Of a stretch of DNA of 6,515 nucleotides, positions 1 through 5,048 are shown piece by piece (positions within the stretch are counted from its first letter, which is position 1; each line of letters begins with the position of its first letter). Where the stretch lies: positions 1-6,515 of the forward strand of contig JAOUGQ010000170.1 in NCBI GenBank assembly GCA_029865515.1, in the 5' to 3' direction. The stretch is from Nitrospirota bacterium (GTDB lineage Bacteria > Nitrospirota > Nitrospiria > Nitrospirales > UBA8639). The notes below the pieces were generated by a model that ran no database searches, had not been told where the DNA came from, and saw nothing but the letters and a program-made list of their open reading frames with translations. A program made the translations under genes and the position numbers.

Positions 1-1179
1 GCTCCCGATCGTCGGCAGGAGAAAGGCTAAAAACACACGGAGCAGGCGACTCTTCCACCACTTTCCTGGAATGGCAATATCCTCGGCCACGGTTTGAAAC
101 TCTCGCACCAGAGGGGGTTGAAGATAGGCTTGCACAAAAGCCGTCACATACCCGACTCCAATAACCGGAGTGAGACTGGTAAAGGGTGCCGCGAGAAACG
201 CGGTGACCACGGTGAGAGGATGGGCCATGGCCAACAGTCCGCCAATGCCGCTTGGAATGCCATTGGCGAGAATCCAAAACAACGCATTTTCCCCGGCAGC
301 CCCTAATCCTTTTTGCCATCCAATAAACACAATCGAACCCACAATCAAGGCAGGGATACTCCAACCCACCACTTTCCACACCTGAGAGACAGGAGGGACA
401 TAATCTAACTCCTCCAAGACCACAGGCTCCTGTCCTTGTAACGTGTGGAGGATACCTTCCACATGCCCGGCCCCAACCACGGCTACCAGCCTGGTCCCAG
501 GGGCATCCACAATTTTTTTTGCTAAATAGCGATCTCGCTCATCAATAAGCACCGTTTTGAGCGTAGGCACTTCCTCACCCAATTCCTTCATCATTTCCGA
601 CAGCACATCCTGCTTTTTTAAATTCCGGATCTCGTCCTCAGAGACTTCCGTGGTATCGAAGATACTCAGCAGGAGGGAAGACAACAACATGCTTTTACGC
701 CAAAACGGCGTGCTGCGCCAGGCCCGGCGCATCGTCACCCGCACATCCCGGTCACCGAGAGTGACAGGAATGCTATGTTTTTCGGCCATACGAATGGCCT
801 CCAGCATTTCGGTGCCAGGAATGACGCCCAATTTGTCTCCCAACCGCTTTTGGAAGGAGGCCAGCACGAGATTGACCATGAGCGTGCTGAGTTGTTGCTT
901 TCTTATGATTTCTTTGAGGTCCAACGATTCCCATCGGTTGGGATGCGAGATGGCTTCAAAGCGTTTGGCATCCAATTCCACGCAGACACCATCGGGATGC
1001 TCCTGTTCGATGACGAGTTTTACCAAATCCACCGACTCTTGGGACACATGAGCGGTGCCGATCAGGATGACCGTCTTGCCTTGGAGAGTCAGGACCGAGA
1101 CATCGGATTCGTACTGTCCAACCAGGCCTGTGGTTGATTGTGGTGAAACAGCTGGTAAGGAATTGTCTGAATTTTGCAT
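1..1179 (-). CDS. TraB/PrgY-family membrane protein, C-terminus beyond the window
   Basis: Translating the minus strand gives 393 open codons to the window edge. Residues 1-265 form the soluble TraB domain: GTAHVS at 41-46, VELD at 67-70, GDRDV at 142-146 and VGAGHVEGI at 235-243. These are the two GxxH motifs and acidic/arginine positions of the TraB/EreA/TIKI-like superfamily. Hydrophobic stretches at about 268-288, 297-319, 321-350 and from 379 onward match the membrane-embedded C-terminal half of TraB/PrgY proteins, which are about 400 residues long, so little is missing. Enterococcal TraB/PrgY reduces release of mature sex-pheromone peptide; TIKI proteins are metalloproteases. In other bacteria the substrate is unknown, so peptide processing is only an inference. 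The start is uncertain: an in-frame ATG at 1194 would add MSWWP, and neither ATG has a good Shine-Dalgarno. An in-frame TAA lies about 50 bp further upstream. Family assignment is firm; function is not. Confidence 0.93.
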   Translation of the reverse strand, partial: MQNSDNSLPAVSPQSTTGLVGQYESDVSVLTLQGKTVILIGTAHVSQESVDLVKLVIEQEHPDGVCVELDAKRFEAISHPNRWESLDLKEIIRKQQLSTLMVNLVLASFQKRLGDKLGVIPGTEMLEAIRMAEKHSIPVTLGDRDVRVTMRRAWRSTPFWRKSMLLSSLLLSIFDTTEVSEDEIRNLKKQDVLSEMMKELGEEVPTLKTVLIDERDRYLAKKIVDAPGTRLVAVVGAGHVEGILHTLQGQEPVVLEELDYVPPVSQVWKVVGWSIPALIVGSIVFIGWQKGLGAAGENALFWILANGIPSGIGGLLAMAHPLTVVTAFLAAPFTSLTPVIGVGYVTAFVQAYLQPPLVREFQTVAEDIAIPGKWWKSRLLRVFLAFLLPTIGS

Positions 1180-1305
1180 GGGCCACCATGACATATCCGG
1201 CAAGGAACTTGTCAAGCCTAATGGTGATGGATCAAAATACTCTCGTTAATTTTCCCTTCGACTTCGAAAAAAAAACTCTGTAGCAATACGCCAGCGAGGC
1301 CTTGA

Positions 1306-1509
1306 ATGGAATCCGAATCTGAGCAGCACGTTCAACGTTCCCCTGTATGGGTATGGATCAGTGCCGATGGAGTCCGATGGCGGATCAATCATACACCGGA
1401 TGGCGTCTGGTCCTGTCCGATCGGCCTCGGGGGGAAACGGGTTGGAGCCTGGAAAACCGGCCTTCCCCCCAGCCTAGACTCCTGGCCTGAAGGCAACAAT
1501 CAGGAATAG
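1306..1509 (+). CDS. Small tryptophan-rich hypothetical protein
   Basis: This 67-residue ORF is not recognised. The ATG follows directly after an in-frame TGA and has a GAGG Shine-Dalgarno at 1296-1299, six bases upstream. It has six tryptophans (about 9%), no signal peptide and no membrane helix. DGVRW and DGVWSC occur about 12 residues apart, suggesting a short repeated beta-strand pattern, and the protein ends in a Pro/Ser/Glu tail. It is transcribed away from the TraB gene, whose start lies about 127 bp upstream. The stop codon is only 2 bp from the hairpin element at 1512, which could terminate its transcript. Codon usage is compatible with the neighbouring genes, but at this length a chance ORF cannot be excluded. 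Confidence 0.42.
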   Translation: MESESEQHVQRSPVWVWISADGVRWRINHTPDGVWSCPIGLGGKRVGAWKTGLPPSLDSWPEGNNQE

Positions 1510-1511
1510 GG

Positions 1512-1652
1512 GAGTGTTGAAAATAAGTGTTGCCCTCTTCGGAATGCTTTTAGCGATGCGTTCTCGCTCCTTAGACGTGCTCACGTACTCCTTCGTATGC
1601 TCCGTCCGTCCAAGGGACTGCGGCCTTGCTGGACGAGCCTTTTTGAACACTC
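1512..1652. repeat. 141-bp palindromic intergenic element with inverted termini
   Basis: The left end reads GAGTGTTGAAAA (1512-1523). The right end, on the opposite strand, reads GAGTGTTCAAAA (1652-1641), giving 12-bp terminal inverted repeats with one mismatch. Three further inverted repeats lie inside: AGCGA/TCGCT (1552-1556 and 1564-1568), ACGTG/CACGT (1575-1579 and 1582-1586) and a long bulged stem at 1599-1638. No transposase is encoded, so it looks like a small non-autonomous element or a dispersed structured intergenic repeat. Its borders abut the stop codon of the small ORF on the left. I saw no target-site duplication and no second copy in this window. Its repeat status therefore rests on the inverted-terminus architecture. 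Confidence 0.55.
1599..1644 (+). terminator. Probable rho-independent terminator inside the palindromic element
   Basis: Three paired blocks stack with small bulges: GCT (1599-1601) with AGC (1636-1638), CGTCC (1603-1607) with GGACG (1631-1635), and CAAGG (1611-1615) with CCTTG (1624-1628). The apical loop is eight bases. The stem of about 13 pairs is followed after one base by five T residues (1640-1644). It would end plus-strand transcription from the small gene at 1306-1509. The T-run is short and the internal loops weaken the stem, so efficiency is uncertain. Confidence 0.5.
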
Positions 1653-1703
1653 TTCTATGTTTTCTGTATTGTTTTCTAGCTCCGACATAGGGAACTACAA
1701 GCG

Positions 1704-1719
1704 AATTATAGCAATAATT
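1704..1719. repeat. Short AT-rich perfect inverted repeat
   Basis: AATTAT (1704-1709) and ATAATT (1714-1719) are perfect inverted copies separated by four bases. The arms are pure A/T, so this is a weak hairpin or a possible protein-binding palindrome. It lies in the gene-free stretch between the palindromic element and the larger hairpin. Chance occurrence in AT-rich DNA is possible. Confidence 0.3.
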
Positions 1720-1733
1720 TAACAGCCCCAACA

Positions 1734-1774
1734 GGCACACCCAGCTCATAGATCGAGTTCCTATGAGATGTGCC
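1734..1774. repeat. Imperfect inverted repeat (hairpin)
   Basis: GGCACA (1734-1739) pairs with TGTGCC (1769-1774), and CTCATAG (1745-1751) pairs with CTATGAG (1761-1767). That makes 13 pairs with an asymmetric internal loop (5 bases against 1) and a 9-base apical loop. A T-run does not follow on either strand, so it is not a standard terminator. It lies 76 bp beyond the stop of the minus-strand gene at 1851-2174, where a 3'-end stabilising hairpin could sit. Confidence 0.5.
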
Positions 1775-1850
1775 TTCTCTAACATTCGGCCGGCCTGACT
1801 CATGCTTTCCCTTAAGATCCCTCGGATCGGAATAGATTGGCTTTCGAGTA

Positions 1851-2174
1851 TCACAAATCAAACAAGAAGTTGACGTTATCCCCACCAAACGATTTGACAG
1901 TTCCCTCAATCACCTTTTCATTATCCGAATACACCCACACCGCAACATCCGTTAATCCGGTCAACCGCTTCATCTGTTCCATGAGGACCAGAACGATTTT
2001 CCGTCCTCGTTCGCGATCGGCCGATAACCGATGAAACAGCGCTTGAGTCACATGGAGTTGGAGAAGATGCCCCTTAACAGTGATATTGGTGATATCCGGG
2101 TTTGGGCCCATTTGTTTTTTTATGGATTCCATAATCTCTTCATTCGATTTGTGGGTCTTCATGTATGATTCCAT
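1851..2174 (-). CDS. Conserved-looking hypothetical protein, 107 aa
   Basis: I do not recognise a family. The protein is soluble, with no signal peptide or membrane segment. Residues 11-22 look helical, 30-42 (NITVKGHLLQLHV) look like a beta strand, 43-72 form an amphipathic charged helix containing RLSADRERGRKI, and 77-107 look like beta strands around VAVWVYSDNEKVIEGTVKSFGGD. This alpha/beta pattern and the ordinary codon use argue for a real gene. Translation may begin at the ATG at 2174 or at an in-frame ATG four codons later (2162); both have only modest purine-rich upstream sequence. It lies 42 bp downstream of the aminopeptidase stop on the same strand, so co-transcription is likely. 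That spacing does not show a functional link. It ends with a TGA at 1853-1851, followed by the structured non-coding stretch. Confidence 0.78.
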   Translation of the reverse strand: MESYMKTHKSNEEIMESIKKQMGPNPDITNITVKGHLLQLHVTQALFHRLSADRERGRKIVLVLMEQMKRLTGLTDVAVWVYSDNEKVIEGTVKSFGGDNVNFLFDL

Positions 2175-2216
2175 TCCAGCTCTTGTGCAATTTGTGGATA
2201 AGAAAATAGGACAGGT

Positions 2217-4001
2217 TTAGGTCATGGGTTGCGTCACCTGCTCCAACCAGGCCCGCGTGTCCGTATCCACCTCGGATTGCAGACATTTCCACACACGCGC
2301 ATGGTAGGTATCAACCCATTCACGTTCTTTGAGGGACAACACCTCCGTGACAATTAAGGCTCGCTCAAACGGCACAACCGTCAGGGTATCAAAGGCGAGA
2401 AATGGCCGCGTGAAGGCCTTAATCGATTCATCTTTCACCACCACCACTAAGTTTTCCAGGCGAATTCCATAAGCGCCGGTTTTGTAATAGCCCGGTTCAT
2501 TTGACACAATCATCCCCGGCTTCAATGCGACCGCATTTGCCGTTTTGGCAATCCGTTGGGGCCCTTCGTGTACTCCTAAAAAACTCCCAACTCCGTGGCC
2601 GGTGCCATGATCGTAATCCAACCCTTGGGCCCATAAGGGTGCACGGGCCAGCGCATCTAATTGGCTTCCGGTTGTACCTTCAGGAAATCTGGCCGTAGCC
2701 AGAGCAATATGGCCCTGTAACACGCGGGTATAGCGATCACGCTGTTCATCCGAGGGGCAACCAATAGCCAGAGTTCGTGTGATATCAGTCGTGCCATCCA
2801 AATATTGTCCCCCCGAATCCACCAGATATAATGTCCCCGGCTCCAGGTGCCGATTCGTCTCAGGGGTCGAATGATAATGCACGATGGCGCCATTTGACCC
2901 GGCACCTGAGATCGTAGGAAAGCTGCAATCCTCCCACATCGCCTGCTTTCGACGACACGCATCCAGGTACTCGGCAGCCTCTAATTCTGTGACGTGTCCC
3001 TTGGAAGCTTCCCGGGCCAGCCAGGCCAGGAATTGGCACATGGCTACTCCATCCCGTTGATGCGCCGCATAGGCCCCTGTTATTTCCACAGGATTTTTAC
3101 AGGCTTTTGGCAATGCACAGGGATCATCGCTATGGATAAGGTGAGCACCGCCACGGGTTAAAATGGAGAAAACCCATGAGTTGGTTTTGGCTGGATCACA
3201 CAGGACTCGATTCCCGTCTTTTCCCAACTGTTGCAAGGCTGGTTCAAATTCTTCCGGTGGAGCCAGGGAAATGTCCGGCCCCAAATGCGCTTGCAAGCCC
3301 GGACTGATTTTTTTCTGATCGACGAAGAGAGCTACCCGACCCGTGGCGTAGAGAATGGCCTGGCACAATGGCAATGGAGTATGAGGGACGTCCGATCCGC
3401 GAATGTTCAGCAACCAGGCAATGGAATCCGGAGCCGAAATGATGGCCGCATCGATCCGGTCTTCTGAAAACTTTCTGACAAGCGTTTCTCGCTTGCTCTG
3501 CGAACTTTGACCGGAGAACACCGGCAAATGAGGCTTGATCAAGCCTACGGGTTTTTGAGGCCGATCATGCCAGACGTGATCGATAGGATTTGGTGAACAG
3601 GGGACGAGTTGCGCACCTGCCCGGTCTGATGCTTTCTGAAACCGTTCTAATTCTTGTGGAGTATGGAGCCAGGGATCATATCCGATTCGATCGGCTGAAG
3701 TAGCATGGCGCGATAACCATTCATGGGGCGGAGTTTCTCCGCTATTATGAAGTAAAAAGCTTGTCTCATCAACTTGTTCAGCCACTTGAAGGGTGTATCG
3801 GCCATCCACAAAAACCGCGGCTTTGTGGCGGAAAACAATGGCCGTCCCCGCCGACCCTGTAAAACCCGTCAACCAGGCAAGCCGCTCTGCGCAGGGAGGG
3901 AGATATTCATTTTGGTATTCATCCGTATGGGGCACCACAAAACCGGTTAATCGCTGACGATCCAGCTCCGCTCGGAGCGCCATGAGAGGATGGTGTGCCA
4001 T
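2217..4001 (-). CDS. Xaa-Pro aminopeptidase, three-domain M24B type
   Basis: This 594-residue metallopeptidase should remove N-terminal residues preceding proline. It has two creatinase-like N-terminal domains (about 1-140 and 150-300) and a pita-bread catalytic domain (about 305-540), with a short C-terminal tail. The dinuclear metal ligands are all visible: D395 (DSGGQY), D406 (TTDITRT), H469 (GTGHGVG), E502 (SNEPGYY) and E516 (RLENL). The active-site histidines H375, H465 and H478 also fall at the spacing known from human cytosolic XPNPEP1. Length and layout match that three-domain APP1 form rather than the shorter E. coli PepP (about 440 residues). No signal peptide is seen, so it is probably cytoplasmic. 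The ATG at 4001 has an AGGAA Shine-Dalgarno at suitable distance. It is likely followed in the same transcript by the 107-residue gene. Catalytic competence looks intact; physiological substrates are unknown. Confidence 0.96.
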   Translation of the reverse strand: MAHHPLMALRAELDRQRLTGFVVPHTDEYQNEYLPPCAERLAWLTGFTGSAGTAIVFRHKAAVFVDGRYTLQVAEQVDETSFLLHNSGETPPHEWLSRHATSADRIGYDPWLHTPQELERFQKASDRAGAQLVPCSPNPIDHVWHDRPQKPVGLIKPHLPVFSGQSSQSKRETLVRKFSEDRIDAAIISAPDSIAWLLNIRGSDVPHTPLPLCQAILYATGRVALFVDQKKISPGLQAHLGPDISLAPPEEFEPALQQLGKDGNRVLCDPAKTNSWVFSILTRGGAHLIHSDDPCALPKACKNPVEITGAYAAHQRDGVAMCQFLAWLAREASKGHVTELEAAEYLDACRRKQAMWEDCSFPTISGAGSNGAIVHYHSTPETNRHLEPGTLYLVDSGGQYLDGTTDITRTLAIGCPSDEQRDRYTRVLQGHIALATARFPEGTTGSQLDALARAPLWAQGLDYDHGTGHGVGSFLGVHEGPQRIAKTANAVALKPGMIVSNEPGYYKTGAYGIRLENLVVVVKDESIKAFTRPFLAFDTLTVVPFERALIVTEVLSLKEREWVDTYHARVWKCLQSEVDTDTRAWLEQVTQPMT

Positions 4002-4318
4002 GATAAAATTCCTATTGTCCTAAGAATTCGTTGTCTGATTCTTCTCTACGGAAAGCGCCCAAACCTCAGACGGGTGGCTTACCTCTTCATCTTGTCTTTT
4101 ATCTTATCGGAATTTGAGCCCTTGAGGAGGTACACATGAGGATAACACAGTCTTTCTTGCCTGCCGGCTTCTTGCACACCCTCACACTGAATTTACCCAC
4201 AATATACAAAATCCTGATCCTCTCGGATAAGCATCGGAAGGATCCTCAAGCTCCGGCACAAGAAACATCGACTCGACCTATTTTAAACGATGAAAAGGGA
4301 GAAACGCACCGCAAAAAT
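4002..4318. other. 317-bp intergenic region between STAS gene and aminopeptidase gene
   Basis: Both flanking genes are on the minus strand, so this gap should hold the end of the STAS transcript and the aminopeptidase promoter. I see no clear U-tract terminator and no promoter good enough to name. The only striking signal is a plus-strand GAGGAGG followed five bases later by ATG, described as a separate doubtful ORF. Confidence 0.6.
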
Positions 4319-4396
4319 CTACTGGATGGCTTGAAAGGCAATTTCTTCGGTGGGATACGTCGGAATCAGACTGGGGAAATTCACGTCTTCGAGTAA
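4136..4396 (+). CDS. Doubtful small ORF with a very strong Shine-Dalgarno
   Basis: This is an 86-codon ORF whose ATG is preceded by GAGGAGG (4124-4130) at a five-base spacing, the best ribosome binding site in the window. The N-terminal 35 residues are fairly hydrophobic, including a TLTLNLPTIYKILIL stretch, followed by a polar, charged tail. I recognise no family. Against it, the last 26 codons run antisense through the 3' end of the well-supported STAS gene, and the composition does not look clearly coding. It may be a chance ORF, a decayed gene that lost its original stop, or a small plus-strand peptide. Confidence 0.2.
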   Translation: MRITQSFLPAGFLHTLTLNLPTIYKILILSDKHRKDPQAPAQETSTRPILNDEKGETHRKNLLDGLKGNFFGGIRRNQTGEIHVFE

Positions 4397-4654
4397 GGTT
4401 TTGACTGGCTGCCTTGGTTCCACGACGCTCATGGCCACATCCGCCTCATTCAAGTTAAGGTAGGCTAACACCAATCCTCCTAACGCGGCGCTGTCCATGA
4501 ACGTGACTTCCTGCATATTGAAAATAATATGTTTGGCCCCCGAGAATCTGGCCGTCTTCACAAGCGCCTGGAACACTTTCCTGGAGTAAAAGGTCACTCG
4601 CCCTGAAATCATCAAGACAAGCGTTTCATTGTGTATACGTTCGGCCACATGCAT
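4319..4654 (-). CDS. Stand-alone STAS-domain protein (anti-sigma factor antagonist-like)
   Basis: This 111-residue protein is a single STAS domain of the SpoIIAA/RsbV size and shape. It opens with LVLMISGRVTFYS (12-24), has the core strand KHIIFNMQEV (41-50), then the signature FMDSAALGGLVLAY (52-65), in which S55 aligns with the serine phosphorylated in SpoIIAA-type antagonists. The C-terminal half carries the expected alpha/beta pattern ending in a TEEIAFQAI helix. Such proteins usually bind an anti-sigma kinase of the RsbW/SpoIIAB type when unphosphorylated, freeing a sigma factor or output protein. No kinase, PP2C phosphatase or sigma gene lies in the window, so the partner is unknown. 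The chosen ATG gives the normal family N-terminus; its frame is open about 30 codons upstream but has no ATG or GTG there. The Shine-Dalgarno is weak. It is transcribed divergently from recQ. Confidence 0.9.
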   Translation of the reverse strand: MHVAERIHNETLVLMISGRVTFYSRKVFQALVKTARFSGAKHIIFNMQEVTFMDSAALGGLVLAYLNLNEADVAMSVVEPRQPVKTLLEDVNFPSLIPTYPTEEIAFQAIQ

Positions 4655-5048
4655 AACGACACCAAACCTTCCTTCTTCATTTTCGGCACTTCCCTGAGAT
4701 TCTTGCTGAATACCCCCGATTTTCTCATAATGTCGAGAATCTTCTTTTTACAAATGTAGACTGCATCCAATCGAATAAAGCAACATGTCAGATTTTGAGG
4801 TATCGGATGAAAGGGAAACAAATTACGGAAACATCAAAGAAGTCTTGAAATGGGGGAGAAAAATGCCAATGAACCAGAGGAGATTTAGGAACGGGATAAA
4901 GATGAGGTCAAGCCCCATAACCAGAGAGTTTCTCTCACGGAAGGCGCCTCGTGACATACCGGTAAGGCCTACGCATATTTACGGATAAAGTCGGGCATAC
5001 TTTCAGAATCATTCATACCTGGAATCAATTTTTACCACTATCCAAATA
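4655..5048. other. 394-bp divergent spacer between STAS gene and recQ
   Basis: This spacer must carry the promoters of both divergent genes. I cannot name -35/-10 boxes with confidence. A perfect 5-bp inverted repeat with a 3-base loop (GAGAG/CTCTC, 4924-4936) is visible. The plus strand is purine-rich from about 4790 to 4920 and contains a 67-codon ORF (4785-4988) with a strongly basic, low-complexity composition, which I do not accept as a gene. Confidence 0.5.

Noticed and set aside
557..1137. Overlapping plus-strand open frames of 164 and 120 codons
   Set aside because: They are antisense to the TraB gene, which has clear family motifs; the Ser/Arg-rich translation is typical of a shadow frame.
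956..1189. Minus-strand 77-codon ORF beginning near the TraB start
   Set aside because: It is in a different frame from TraB on the same strand and its product has no family features; the TraB frame carries GTAHVS and VELD here.
1187..1215. A TTGACA box on the minus strand (1215-1210) upstream of TraB
   Set aside because: No acceptable -10 hexamer lies at 16-18 bases, and a start there would leave almost no leader before the ATG.
1474..1854. Minus-strand 126-codon ORF
   Set aside because: It is made largely of the palindromic element and the adjacent hairpin region read through; its highly basic sequence reflects structured non-coding DNA.
1706..1909. Minus-strand 67-codon ORF
   Set aside because: It overlaps the end of the 107-residue gene in another frame and then runs through the hairpin region; no ribosome binding site or family.
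4612..4821. Minus-strand 69-codon ORF upstream of the STAS gene
   Set aside because: It overlaps the STAS start in a different frame and has no recognisable features; probably leader sequence.
4785..4988. Plus-strand 67-codon ORF in the recQ-STAS spacer, with an internal ATG at 4863 after a GGGGGAG
   Set aside because: The product is very basic and low in complexity, the first ATG has no ribosome site, and the region is better explained as purine-rich promoter spacer. The internal ATG has a fair site but yields only about 41 residues.
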